From: Azolla caroliniana
Taxonomy: Eukaryota > Polypodiophyta
DNA: 64,000 bases
Assembly (NCBI GenBank): GCA_043228905.1
Contig: JBHGNT010000006.1
Coordinates: 12,648,001-12,712,000, forward strand
Reading direction: 5' to 3'
The notes under the pieces are model-generated. The model saw only the letters and a program-made list of their open reading frames with translations. It did not search any database and was not told the DNA's origin. A program made the position numbers and the translations under genes. Of the stretch, positions 10,985-22,054 are shown piece after piece. The first letter of the stretch is position 1; each line of letters opens with the position of its first letter.

Positions 10985-11642
10985 GAAGTGTGTTGGCTTG
11001 TACTTTATCGAACACATCGGCGTAATGACGATACTTCTCGGGAAGTTGAACGGTGGATCCTTCTTTAGTGGTGCTGGAGGGGTTTATTGATATTGCAAAG
11101 AGGAACATTTCCTCCTTGTGCCCTTCTTTACGCAACTGACGTAGCGAAATGGTTGCCATCTTCTGAGTTGACCCTTGGGTTTGTTGACACCGGATTTCTC
11201 TTGTTCTCCAATCTATGTCTGGGTTATGTAACTCGAACCACGGTAATCCTAAAACTATGGGATGTTCTGGGATACTAATAATATTAAATGATACTACACA
11301 TGCTAAGTTATCTAGGACAATATTAATGGGCTCTGACTCTTCTATGATATTTCCGGAAGCAATGGGACGTCCATCAATGATTACTACAGAGGCTGGACAC
11401 TGGAGTTTTCTTAGGGATATCTTATGAGCTTGAGCAAATTTGTCATCCATAAAGCAAGAGTTAGCTCCGGAATCTAGGAGTGCTAGGACATGTACTGGAG
11501 GGGTACTTTTAGTACTAACTATTACTTGGGCTACGAACACATCACTAACTTGCTTAGAGGGAATGGAACCACTAATGGGCTGCACAGATCTAGGGTTGTC
11601 CAACCAAACGGCTCCTATTTTGGCTGGACTTAGTCGTTTAAC
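10985..11642 (-). pseudogene. Gypsy B protease part of pol
   Basis: The minus-strand frame from the gag/pol junction carries the retropepsin motif LLDSGANSCFMD and the downstream HPIVLGLPWFELHNP block. It runs to 10985, where the C insertion interrupts it. The stretch 10923-10979 in the same frame is only the C LTR read as protein. The candidate shift heptamer GTTAAAC is at 11636-11642. Confidence 0.88.
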
Positions 11643-12781
11643 TCTTCTTCTAACTGACTAAGGACATCAAATCTGTTTGCTAGATCTGGGCTATTAGGAC
11701 TATTAGGACTATTAGATATCCCTACTGAAATAGGCTCGGGTTTAGTACAATTAGAACTAGCGACTATTTGGTTTACCTGTCTTCTTGGCCTATGGGGGCA
11801 ATTTATTGCAATATGTCCTGGTCCACCGCAGTAAAGACATAGTCGATTTGTACGGCGTCACTGCTTTTCTTCTTCGGATAATGGCCCTCAACGACGTGTA
11901 GTGTCAATCTCCATCGGAGTCGGAGTATTCGCTGGAGGCGCATTATATGACTCCCTCAGAAAAGGTCTTGCTACCACTGAGGCGTAGGTGGGCTCTGATC
12001 TTGCCCTCGGCATCTGTAGTTGTCGTTCTGAACGTCGCTCAAAGAGGCGGTTGTCACATCTCACCGCACGACTGATTGCTTCTGTTAAGGACTTTGGCTC
12101 TTCGGGGAAGGTCAAGAGTAAATCCTTGACGTCGTTGCGTAAACCATAACGGAATTTCTCCATCAACGCTTGATCATCCCAAGGGATATCGGCGGCGAGT
12201 AGGCGAAAATCTGCAGCATATGCGGAGGCTGGACGGTCACCTTGGCGTAATCGCCGAATTTTGTTGATTGCGGTCCTGATGCTGTCAGTATCTCCGAAAC
12301 ATGCTTTAAACTCACCTAGAAACTCTTCAAAATTGTTGAGTAACGAGGATTCCTTTTCTAATAGTGGAGCGAACCATGTCAACACTGAGCCACTTGACAA
12401 AGCGCTTACTAAACCCACTCGTGATGCTTCGGTGGGATACTGAGAAGGATGCATTTGAATAACTAATCATACCTGGTTAAGGAACCCTCTAAACTGCGAT
12501 CGCATTCCATCGAACTTCGTGGGAAGGCCAATCTTGGGTTCTTTATGAATCCCTTGTGTTCTGGGCCCTTGTTGTTGCATCGCTACAATGGTTGCTTCGA
12601 GTTGTTGCACGCGTAACGCAAGTTCCCCATGTTGTTGTTGCGTTTGCTGCTTTTCTAAGGAGATTTGCTGAAGATCCCCCAGCAACCGTTTGTTTTCTTG
12701 TTCCAAAGCATGGAACTTCTCTTTCAAGCATTGAAATTCCGAGAAAACAAATTGATATTCTTCAGCGCTAACAGTGGCCAT
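11643..12781 (-). pseudogene. Gypsy B gag, broken by stops
   Basis: Same architecture as Gag C: coiled coil (12781 to about 12560), Ty3-type capsid, and a CLYCGGPGHIAINC zinc knuckle near 11820. Nonsense codons interrupt it near 12465, 11886 and about 11862, one of them replacing what looks like an Arg codon after FLNQV. The start ATG at 12779-12781 has about 60 bp of leader upstream before unrelated A protease sequence, so the promoter LTR is gone. Confidence 0.85.
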
Positions 12782-12840
12782 GGGATGAAAGAAAAGAGGA
12801 ATAAGAGATTAGTAGGAAATGAGAGAGACAGAAGGTAGGA

Positions 12841-13475
12841 TTAATGTCCGCTTCACGTGAAGTGGATGATGGAGTTGCTACTATTGCGAAGACGAACATG
12901 ACCTCGTTCCCCCCTTCCTCCTGCAATTGTCGTAAAGAGATGGTCGATAACTCTGGGGATCTATTATCACATGTAGGAGAGAGGGATGCGGGGTTTGTGC
13001 TTTTTTCCTAGGTCTCCTCAATTGTTCTTTTCATCCAATCAATCTTCGGGTTATGAAGTTCAAACCAAGGGAGACCTAGAACTATTGGGTGTTCTGGACT
13101 ACGAATAATGTTGAAAGAGATTATGGTTGCCAAATCGCCAAGAACTATCCTAATTGGCTCAGACTCCTCGACTATATCTCCTGATGCTATGGGACGTCCA
13201 TCAATGACTCCTACGGCTACTGGGCTGGGAAGCTTATTCAAGAGGATGTTTTGTGACAAGGCAAATTCACGATCCATGAAACAACAGTTGGCTCCAGAAT
13301 CTAGGAGGGCAAAGGCTAAGACTCGATGACATGTAGATGTGGTAAGCTCGACTTGTGCTGAAAAAACTCTACTCACTTGATTTGATGAAATGGAACCACG
13401 ACTAGGAACTAACTCTACATAGCTAGGATGGTCCAGCCAAATGGCTCCTATTTTGGCTGGACTTACTCGTTTAAC
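12841..13475 (-). pseudogene. Gypsy A protease fragment
   Basis: 13008-13376 carries LLDSGANCCFMD and HPIVLGLPWFELHNP. A stop near 13006 interrupts it, and the frame continues to about 12845 with the EEGGNEVMFVFAI region. Then it ends abruptly in the B leader. The candidate frameshift site GTTAAAC is at 13469-13475. Confidence 0.83.
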
Positions 13476-14586
13476 ACATCCTCTAATTGGCTCAAGACAT
13501 CGAATCTATTCTCATGGCATGGACTATGAGGCTTACTTATGTTATTAGAAGTAACAACAGAACTCGATGAAGGGTTTTCATGGGCACTTACTTGGTATAC
13601 TTGACGCCTAGGTTTATGTGGACAATTTACAGCTATATGTCTTGGACCGCCACAATATAGGCAGAGGCGATGCGCTCGACGTCGTTGCTTCTCAGCATCT
13701 AATAATGACCCACAACATTGTGTTGACTTTATTTCCATCGGAGTTGGGCCATCCCTTGTAATGGACTAGAAACTTGTGGAGGCGTTGCGACTATGGAAGC
13801 ATAAGTCTGCACAGGTTGGCAGCGTAACATTTGTTGGCACTCAGAACGTCGCTCAAATAGGTAATTATCACATCGCATGGCTCAACTAATGACTTCTGTA
13901 AGCGACTGCGGATCTTTAGGGAAAGTAAGAAGAAGATCTTTGACATCATTTCGCAAACCTTGACGGAATTTATCCATTAAGGCCGCCTCATCCCAAGGGA
14001 TATCGCATGCCAAGAGACGGAAATCAGCTGCATAAGCCGACGTGGGACGATCTCCTTGTCAGAGCCTTCGAATTTTGTTTATCGTTGTCCTAGTGTTGTC
14101 GGTGTCTCCGAAACTAGCTTGAAACTCTTTAACAAATGCCTCGAAATCCTCTAGCAATGGTTCTTTCTTCTAGAGAAGTGGTGTGAACCATGCTAACGTC
14201 GTACCGCATAGCAAAGTTCCCACTAATCCCACACGAGCAGCATCAGTTGGATACCGATTAGGATGTAGCTGAATAACTAGGCAAACTTGATTCAAAAAGC
14301 CTCGAAATAAAGACCTCGTACCATCAAACTTGGCAGGGAGGCTGATCTTTGGCTCTCTACGGGAGTTCTAAGCCCCCGACACTTGCTCTCGTAATGACAA
14401 TATAGTCGCCTCGAGTTGATGAACCCGTTGTGATAACTCTTCATATTGTTGAGCTTTTTCGGCGCTCACTTGTTGTAGGTCTCCAAGTAGCCTTTGATTC
14501 TCATGCTCTAATGCCACAAATTTATTTGTGAGCATGTCGAGCTCAGAAAGAACACACATGTATTCTTGTTTGCTCACAGACTCCAT
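13463..14586 (-). pseudogene. Gypsy A gag, broken
   Basis: The N-terminal coiled coil (14368-14586, 72 aa; LEHENQRLLGDLQQVSAEK) stops early. The capsid region 13740-14360 is recognisable (FRGFLNQVCLV and CDNYLFE-like blocks) but crossed by several stops. The C-terminal part, 13463-13738, has the CLYCGGPRHIAVNC zinc knuckle. The third residue before the His is Arg, where the other copies have Gly. Confidence 0.83.
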
Positions 14587-14672
14587 AGCTTACGAGGGGA
14601 GAGGAGAAGGAAGAAGAGAACTTGTTAGGGTTTGTGGAAGACAAAGAGATGAAAGGAAAAAATTGGTTCAAA

Positions 14673-15121
14673 GAGAGAGAAAGAGAGATAGAGAGATAAT
14701 TGAAAGAGAATTATTATATTGAAGAGTAAAATGGATTACAAAGAGTAGGCTACAAAATGGCGTTGAACCAATTTAGGTTTGGGATGAGTGGTAGATCCCT
14801 ATTTATAAGTAATAGAGAACACTCTAGAATATTCTAGGTTATCCTAGAATCTAGAGTAATCTAGAAGATTGCTAGAGTATTCTAGAAGGTTCTTGTGGTA
14901 TAGAACACTCTAGAATATTCTAGGTCATTCTAGAATGTAGAGTAATATAGAATATTCCTATGATATAAGATTTCATATTCTTAACATTATACATATAAGA
15001 ATATTAATACAATGGTTAAGGATTTGACATGTGTACAACGAGGTCATGGGTTCAAATCCTTTCGAGTCATAATGTGAGTGTCATGATTTTTTCGATGCAT
15101 GATGTGAGTGTTATCATGACA
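14673..15121 (-). repeat. 5' LTR of gypsy A (inner edge approximate)
   Basis: The right end TGACA at 15121 is clear and matches 269. The left (inner) edge is placed after the sequence ATTGGTTCAAA, which abuts the LTR in element I. The expected TG is not visible there, so the edge is uncertain. It contains a TTCTAGAA-rich block (14820-14942) with a perfect three-box heat shock element at 14880-14892, a TATTTATA (complement TATAAATA) stretch near 14799, and a tRNA-like module at about 15012-15062. Confidence 0.75.
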
Positions 15122-16038
15122 CTCCTCTACACCTGGGAATCTTCCTGGGTTCGACATCATTACTGACACCTTTGTTCTTCTTGAGGTGTCGGCAGTCCTT
15201 CTGGAAGTGTCCAGGTTTCCCGCAATAGAAGCCTACACCTGGGAATCTTCCTGGGTTCGACATCATTACTGACACCTTTGTTCTTCTTGAGGTGTCGGCA
15301 GTCCTTCTGGAAGTGTCCAGGTTTCCCACAATAGAAGCATGTTAGCTTTCCTCTAGACTTGGATCTGCCATGGGACTTTTCCCTTCTTTGTGGACTTCTC
15401 TGTTTGTTCCTTCCTCTATCAGTATGTTGAGTCAAGTCAGACTCCGACTGGGACAGGACACCCTTGTCCTTCCTTCTTGTCTCCTTGTTCAAGATGCTTG
15501 TCTTTACCGCTTGTAGAGACAAGTTCTCATCTTGACACGAGGTGTTGCAAGTCAGCACCAGATTCTCCCAGCTATCCAACAAGGTACACAGAAGTAGGAT
15601 GGCCTGCATTGCATCCTCAAGGGGAAACTTGGTTGCCGCAAGTTGGTTCACATACCCCATGAATGTGCTTACGTGCTCGACTATGCTTTCCCTATCCTTG
15701 TATTTCAACCTCACAATCTTTCTCATCAAAGATGTTTTGTTGAGGGTGTTCTTCCTCTCATATAGACCTGACAGCTTCTGCCACATCTCATTGGCATTTG
15801 TGTCATTCGCCACATGTTGAAGAACACTTACGTCGATGCACTGTCTGATAGTGGCCACCGCCTTCCTGTTCAGGAGTTTCCGTTCAGACTCTAACACCCC
15901 CGTGGGTACTTTTGCAGTGTCAATGGGTTCGTACAGGTCTTTGACTATGAGAAGGTCTTCCATCTTTATCTTCTAGTCTACATAGTTCTGAGAGTTTAGA
16001 ACTATCATACCTGGGATGCCGCTCACACCTCCTTCCAT
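15122..16038 (-). pseudogene. Copia H gag (partial)
   Basis: Minus strand from ATG 16036-16038. The start is followed by a TAG after about 22 codons (near 15969), then an open frame of 267 aa (15160-15963) with the UBN2-type Gag body (LYEPIDTAKVP, NEMWQKLSGLYERKN, RLKYKDRESIVEHV) and a CCHC knuckle (CFYCGKPGHFQKDC). It is the RNA-packaging protein of copia particles. The 3' end is a 106-bp tandem duplication (15128-15339) that repeats the zinc knuckle out of frame and then meets the gypsy A LTR. Confidence 0.85.
15128..15339. repeat. 106-bp tandem duplication over copia H zinc knuckle
   Basis: Copies 15128-15233 and 15234-15339 are almost identical (one difference seen, CCCGCAA against CCCACAA). 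The period is not a multiple of three. Confidence 0.92.
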
Positions 16039-16051
16039 CTTTCACCTCATT

Positions 16052-16063
16052 TCTCTGATACTA
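16052..16063 (-). other. Primer-binding site of copia H
   Basis: The complement reads TAGTATCAGAGA, close to the initiator-Met-tRNA type TGGTATCAGAGC, three bases inside the LTR. Confidence 0.7.
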
Positions 16064-16066
16064 GTT

Positions 16067-16736
16067 TGTTGAGATGGGATTGTAGATTTACAAACAAGAT
16101 ACGTTGAAACGTATAGACAAAATGCAAAGAACATAGAGACACACAGAGTCCCTAAACAAGGAAAACCATGGGAACAAAGATTCCGCTATACAAACAGAGA
16201 GCACAAGAATGGTTACAACTCTTCTCTGATACTCAGAGGATAACCCCTTAGGGTTCTTAGCATGTTCATTGAACTCTATTGTCGCTCTCTCTCCAACGCT
16301 CACACGCTCACCTCTCTGCAACTCACAGCTACAAAAACTCTAATCTGTATCTACTATTCTACACTTCTGTTCTGCGTTCGCAACTTTTATGTTTGCCCTA
16401 ACTGTATTTATACTTATACACGATATGCACTATTTACAAATGTAGTCCCTACTACTTTCATTCCTATTATTATACTAATAATAATAGCAGTTAATAAGCC
16501 AACTGATGTACTAGTCGATTCGACTAGCTGACTCCAGTGTCGATTGTCTAGTCGGCCCGACTAGTTGTTCTTATCTTTGACTTGGATCGTCTGTTGTCGA
16601 CTCTCTCTCAATCGACTCTCCATGTCCTAGATTGTCAGCTACGGCTTGTCCGACCAGTTAGCTACGGCTTGTCTTCGATTGTCGGCTCTTGGTTCGACCA
16701 ATCGGCTCCTCCCATAGGAGGGACATCTTCCTAACA
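16067..16736 (-). repeat. 5' LTR of copia H (670 bp)
   Basis: On the plus strand it runs from TGTTGAGATG (16067) to CCTAACA (16736), the inverse of TGTTAGG...CAACA. The same TGTTAGG terminus opens the E-family LTRs at 43578, 48327 and 63164. No partner LTR is in the window. Confidence 0.85.
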
Positions 16737-16989
16737 CAATCTTGGGTTCTTTAGTGATCCCTTGAATACTTGGTCCTTGTTGCTACAACAACACGATAGT
16801 TGCTTCTAGTTGTTGCACGCATAATGCCAACTCTCTATGTTGTTGTTGCGTTTGCGGTTTTTCTACATAGATTTGGTGAAGATCCCCCAACAAACGTTGA
16901 TTTTCTTGTTCCAATGCTACAAATTTTTCTTTCAAGCACTGAAATTCAGAGAAGACAGATTGGTATTCTTGTGTGCTAACAGTTGGCAT
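16737..16989 (-). pseudogene. Gypsy I gag N-terminal fragment
   Basis: The minus-strand frame from ATG 16987-16989 encodes the coiled coil (FVALEQENQRLLGDLHQI) closely similar to gag B. It stops after 68 aa (16783). The reading continues to the KEPKI block at 16740, where copia H is inserted. The rest of I is not in this window. Confidence 0.83.
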
Positions 16990-17068
16990 TTAGTATTAGA
17001 GGAAGGAAAGATAAGAAGATTAATATTAGAGGAAGAGAGGATAAGAAGATGGGAAATTTGGTTCAAAC

Positions 17069-17495
17069 TGTCCGGAACAGTACTCGAAGCAAAGAGAATT
17101 AGTACTAGAGATGTAGAGAACAGAGGAAAGACTATGTGAGGATCATGAGAGAGATAGAGAGAGAGGAAAAGAAAGAATGTGGAAGAGGGAAGTATGATAA
17201 CAGAAAATATATTATATGAAGAAGAGTACAAAGATACCTATGAGGTTTAAGACGGGTGTTGAACTGAATTGGTTCAAAGTAATGCCATATGCCTCTATTT
17301 ATAGGATTCTCGGGAGTATTCCTGAAATTTCTAGAATGTTCTAGAGTAATCTAGAATATACATAATTTTCTATAATGAAATAACAAATGAAAATAATATC
17401 TTTTGTATTACAATTGTAATCCTATGGTATGGCCTCGAACTGTATAACATAAGGTGAGTCACGGATTCAATTCCTTTTGGGGCCATATCATGACA
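17069..17495 (-). repeat. 5' LTR of gypsy I (427 bp)
   Basis: Ends TGTCC (17069) and TGACA (17495). It aligns over its length with the B LTR at 1990-2417. It carries a perfect four-box heat shock element (17324-17341), a TATTTATA (complement TATAAATA) near 17296-17303, and a degenerate tRNA-like module at 17426-17480. The flanking bases 17496-17500 (ACAAC) do not match those left of the B LTR (GTTCC), so B and I are different insertions. Confidence 0.85.
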
Positions 17496-18669
17496 ACAAC
17501 TCACTGAGTGCCGTCTTGTACCCATCTTCAGCTAGCATGCCGATGGAGACAAGACTCCTATTCAGATCGGGTATGTGCCCGGACTTGGCGCATGGTGATA
17601 AGACTTCCATTCGGTAGTCGAATGGGTATTTCACCTCTTTCGGCGATTCGGCACTCCTGTCCATTGCCGAGTCAGACTAAGCCATTGTCAATTGAATAGT
17701 CCGAAAACCATTCTTTGTGGGGGTCACATGGAAGGTGGCGCCCGACTCGAGCAGCCAAGTCTGTGCATCTTGTGTACTAAACGAGATCTCTCTAGTCGAC
17801 AAGCCTTCTAGTGAAAGGACTTCTCCCAACCGGGATTCGGCAACATGTATCTGGTTTTTGGTTGAGGGGTGATTCAAGTCAGAAGAGCCAGTATACTGAT
17901 CGAATTTTCGCCTTTCTCCCCTTATTGTTTAACAACCAACAATCGGATATGTTGTGGCCGGCCTTTCTACAATGTGCCCAGTAGACGATTGGCATTCCAC
18001 TTCTCAACTTCGACCGCTGTCAGTCGTTCCTCTTCGGCCGGTTCTCTAGACCATTCCCTCGAAGAAGTGAGCTTCGGTGCTATCATCGATGGTGAGGCCC
18101 ATCGATTTCCTTCGAAGCTCTTTCGACAACACCGGTCCAATCGCTTCGTCCAACGTTAGCGTCGATGAGCTATTAGTGATGGTTGTGCAAAAATCTTCCC
18201 AAGTCAACAGGAGGCTCGAGAGAAATGAACGTGCCTTGATTTCCTCTTTGAAATTCAAACCTTGCAAGGTGAGTTTGGTCAACACCCGACTGAAGGTGTT
18301 GATATGGGAGGTTGTCAGCTCAGCCTCCCTCATCTTCATGTTAAACAATTGCCGAATCAAAATGAGTTTTGACGAGCTCAACTTCTTCTTGTACATAGAT
18401 TGTAACTTTTCCCATAGGGCGAATGTTGTAGTCTCTTTAGCCATGCTGAAGTAGACGTTTGCGGCCAAGTGTATTCACATGGTCGACCTCATTATTTCAT
18501 CAAGTGATCGACATTCCTTTTCTTTTATCGATACGGACTTGTTGTTGTGCCGAATCACCTCAGTTTGACATCTGTTGATCAACACGTCCTGCATTATCTC
18601 CTTCCAAAGGACAAAACTTTTGCCGTCAAATTTTTTGATTTCACAACTTGTGTTGGATGTTGAAGCCAT
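17496..18669 (-). pseudogene. Copia J gag and protease start
   Basis: Minus-strand remnant. The gag start ATG is 18667-18669. The body includes KFDGKSFVLWKEIMQDVL, WEKLQSMYKKKLSSSK and a UBN2-like LTLQGLNFKEEIKARSFLSSL block, with an in-frame TGA near 18472. Downstream, 17677-17877 carries the protease motif as WLLESGATFHVTP, with Glu where the catalytic Asp of DSGA is expected. Frames between the two are broken (about 17880-18045). The element is cut at 17496 by gypsy I. Confidence 0.8.
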
Positions 18670-18753
18670 AGTTCTTTTGGAGGTGTTTGTTGGCTTCGTC
18701 CTTTCCTTCAAGCTTCTTCTTATTGTATTGATGTTGCTCAGGTTCCAAGACCT

Positions 18754-19051
18754 GCTCTAATACTAGTTGATGGCAACTATATGGTGCCTTGTCGACTTGT
18801 GTGGTGAGGTTGGTCAACTTATGCGAAATATGTATATAGATCTTGATTGTAGGAACTAGAAAACATGAGACAAGTAAAGATATGGAGTATTGTTCAATCA
18901 CAAGAAAGATATACAGAGAATGAGAGTGAAAGACAATTACGTGGTTCTTCAAGATAAAGGTAGTTTATTCAAAATCCCACCAAACATATTACAAGACTTA
19001 GTTCCCTCTTATTTATACTTAGGGTAACTAAGCCCTAACTATGAAAGGGTG
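18754..19051 (-). repeat. Copia J primer-binding site and 5' LTR (outer edge uncertain)
   Basis: The complement of 18754-18765 reads TAGTATTAGAGC, two changes from the Met-tRNA primer site. The LTR begins with TG at 18768 and should end in CA near 19050. No second copy exists here to fix the edge. Confidence 0.6.
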
Positions 19052-19072
19052 TTCACAGTAAGGGACAAATGG

Positions 19073-19560
19073 GTGGAGTAAGACCTTTAGCGCAACACCT
19101 AAGTGGATGGAAGAAAGGGTTATAATGATATGGGGTTTTCATTACCTGGTGGTTTCATGTGATCAAGGCAGTTCGGTGTTTTCGATTGATGCTACGAGTG
19201 GAGTAAGACTTTTAGCCCAACACATAAGTGGATGGAAGAAAGGGTTATAAAGATATGGGGTTTTAATAAGCCCATTACCTGGTGGTTTCATGTGATCAAG
19301 GTAGGTCGGTGTTCTCGACTGATGCTACAAGCTAAAGTATTCATTTGGAGAGTTATGGTTGGAGCTTTACCATTAGGGGATGCATTAAAGAAAAGAAACA
19401 TTGAGAGAGGAACGTGCTTCTTTTGTTCGGTGGAATTGAAACATAGTAGGCATCGATTTCTTTCATGCCCGATGGTTTGGAGGTGTATCAATTTAGTGTG
19501 GATGTCTCGAATTGGAATAAGCCTATTGTGTTTTTGTAGATATGAAGAACAATGAACCAA
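19073..19560 (+). pseudogene. LINE reverse-transcriptase zinc-binding remnant
   Basis: The plus-strand frame at 19232-19555 has the pattern of the zinc-binding domain C-terminal to plant LINE reverse transcriptases (zf-RVT): WFHVIKVGRCS, KVFIWRVMVGALPLGDALKKR, then CFFCSVELKHSRHRFLSCPMVW with Cys-X2-Cys, His and Cys. No RT core is present. The upstream 125 bp (19073-19197) is a tandem copy of 19198-19330 with small indels. Confidence 0.72.
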
Positions 19561-21740
19561 TGCCTCATTTCCAAATTATTATTGAGTTCCTCTACATTCG
19601 ACAGTAGCATTTAGTGAAATAAGATATATTTACAGAGAGGTGAGAAAATTGGGTTTCGAACCCAAGATATAATGCTAGTAATGTAAACAACTTACCAACA
19701 ATATTAGCTTCAAATATGGTTATATTTTATTATTGTCCATACTAGGGTTCACGAAGCACAACAACAAGCCCACGTGTTGAAAGGAAATCTAATTTGACAT
19801 GTCGCACAACAAAGCTTTGACCTTTTCATCAAGGGTGTTACCTTTTGTGAAATATCTTTAAAAGGCTCTAGCAAGTTTACCTTGCCATAATATTTTTACT
19901 ACTCGAATAGGGACATCAAGGATTTTTTATACCATGGTGTTTTAAATGCACACATTATTTTTGAGATAGAAAATTTTTATTATCATTTTCGATGGTCAAA
20001 TATGGCCTATGTGACCAAAAATATAACATTTTCACATAATACATGTGAAAGTGAGTAGCGACTCTCTAGATGTTCAAGAACTTGAATGTCACAATCTGGT
20101 GTGCACACTCTACATGTGAGAGAAAAGAGGCACACACACATAGAGAAATACACACAAAGAGAGATGTTATGTATTTACATATATACGAAGGATGTCCTTG
20201 ACTATTGTGGATGCATTAATTATACCTAACATACATTCTACATATGCTCAAGAATATTTTATCTCTACTTGCAAATGTTTCCTATAAAGTAAGTCAAAAC
20301 ATCGTGAAATTAAGCATACTACTACAAATGGGTATTGGTTTACTACAAATACACATATTCCCTCTGGGTAGATTTTGGCAACTTGTATATCCTACCTAAA
20401 TAACAATGTCAAAAAAATCAAAGGGAATATTCTATGTTTTCAAATAAATAAAATGAAAATTCTCCAAAATTAGATGAAAGAAATCCAACTATTGGAATCG
20501 TTACATGGATACTTGAAGGAAAAAAGAGAACCCTATTCTTGATTGGAAATTGCTAGTGTTAATTGTTGAGAAATAATTGCATTGTTCATGTTGTTTTTGA
20601 TTTGGCTGTTGGCTTAGAAAGAAAGGGTGTGGGTGAGTTTACGTTGCATATTCTAGACTCATGGGGAATACATCTGTAAGGTTATCAAAAGACAAGGCAA
20701 GAAAGCATGCATAATTGGCTTCATTGAACTTACATTCATGAAATGTACACACATGCAAACAAACACATTGAGAAGATAGCCTTGAAATGTGTTTTGGAAC
20801 ATGTAGAAGGCATGTTGAAATGGTAGGTCGTTCGTGGCTTTGAATCTTGAGAATGGAGCATGATGTTAGGTATTGTATTGAGTTTGAGATCACGTACACA
20901 CGCAATTTGCTCCGGCCTTTACAAATCACTTTTGAAAACTAAGACTGAAGGATTGAAAACAGTAACATCATCACCTTAATGATGACACATCCATGTGTTG
21001 TGGGTTTGTAAAGGCAACCCTCTAGCTGGAAATTGAATTGAGTGGAAAATTACATTTTGTTATTATTCTCTTTAATGTTCAATGTTATGGGGTTTTGGGG
21101 GTTGCTAGAGGTAAGCAGTAGGTGGAATTTTGACTCTCATGGAAAATATACATAGTCATGCACAATTGAAGATTTGAATCTAAGTTTGGCTTGTATTGAG
21201 AACATTATTATAATCTCAAGATGACTCGGTGTGCATTCATGGTACAAACATGGATAAAGATCATCATTATTGACATGCACATTCATGTTGCAAAATTACT
21301 CGTTGGGTTGAATAATGAGAACATTGTGATTTGTGATCACAAATTCTAACACACATGAATGCACTTAAAGAGTTGACGTTACGTAAAGTGTCCTCTGTCC
21401 TATTTGTACGGGAGCTGCCTTTTTTCTTTCTTTCTTTTTACTAACGAAGTGAGAAGATGTGGATAAGGGATTTAAGAAGACGCGGAGCGGAGGATGACAA
21501 GGCAATGACAATTGCAACTTGCCCATACGAGAATACATCAAGTTCTATGGAAATGCATGGAATGGAGGAGAGAAGTACATGAGAGATACAATGACTCGAG
21601 TCATCAACCATGTGCATAATGCAATCAAAATGGTTAGGTTACGGGATGAAGAAATCGAGGCGATCCAACAAACAACACATTGGTATAGAGAAGGCTGAAT
21701 CCTCGAGACATATATGACAGCCAAAAGCTTTCATTAACAA
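19561..21740. other. Spacer upstream of the trehalase gene, no gene seen
   Basis: AT-rich, with stops in all frames. The only structures noted are a tRNA-like module in reverse orientation at 19636-19700 (complement of GGGTTTCGAACCC) and short runs of A and T. The 96-codon frame at 20639-20929 on the minus strand has no recognisable motif. Confidence 0.6.
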
Positions 21741-21811
21741 GCGAAAGCATGAGGCGATGATGATCAGTAGATCGACAAGTCAACGGAGACTCAAGTACAT
21801 ACATACATATG

Positions 21812-21941
21812 TATATATATATATATATAACTCACGTGGACGGCTGTGGGTCGGTCCTTCTCTGCTTTGTCAGGCCAAGGAAGGAAGGAAGGTGGGTGGA
21901 TTGGATGGACCTGCTGCTCCTCTAAAGAAGTTCTCATTCCT

Positions 21942-21972
<31 letters not shown>

Positions 21973-22005
21973 CTCTCTCTCTCACTCTCTCTCCACACAC
22001 ACAAA

Positions 22006-22054
<49 letters not shown>

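Larger units (their letters stand above)
1990..12840 (-). mobile_element. Ty3/gypsy chromovirus B (nested in A, host of C)
   Basis: Minus-strand element. The 3' LTR is 1990-2417. RT, RNase H, integrase and chromodomain run from 5343 to 2410, protease from 11636 to 10985, and gag from 12781 to 11643. Element C (5349-10979 plus TSD) splits pol between protease and RT. Removing C and one copy of its 5-bp duplication restores the reading frame across the junction. The 5' LTR is absent: after the gag start (12781) only about 60 bp of leader remain before A sequence begins near 12840. B therefore entered A and later lost its 5' end together with A's RT region. The family is closest to fragment I at 16737-17495. 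Confidence 0.85.
1..15121 (-). mobile_element. Ty3/gypsy chromovirus A (outer host of B and C)
   Basis: A decayed minus-strand LTR retrotransposon. Its 3' LTR is cut by the left window edge (1-269) and its 5' LTR ends at 15121. The two LTR pieces are clearly the same sequence, for example 161-269 against 15012-15121. Internal order on the minus strand is gag (14586 to 13463), protease (to about 12841), then a gap where element B sits, then integrase and chromodomain (1989 to 270). RT and RNase H, about 1.5 kb by comparison with B, are missing. They were probably lost in the same deletion that removed B's 5' LTR. The bases flanking the 5' LTR at 15122-15126 (CTCCT) would be half of the target duplication. 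The other half lies outside the window. A sits inside the gag of copia H. Confidence 0.88.
15122..16736 (-). mobile_element. Ty1/copia H, 5' part (gag and 5' LTR)
   Basis: Minus-strand copia element whose 5' LTR is 16067-16736 and whose gag starts at 16038. It is interrupted at 15121/15122 by gypsy A, so its 3' part should lie left of the window. It is inserted in the gag of gypsy I: the I coding sequence resumes at 16737, directly after the CCTAACA end of the H LTR. Confidence 0.85.

Noticed and set aside
1990-17495. One element with LTRs 1990-2417 and 17069-17495
   Set aside because: The LTRs are related, but flanks differ (GTTCC against ACAAC), the gag copies are different, and A and H lie between; B and I are separate insertions.
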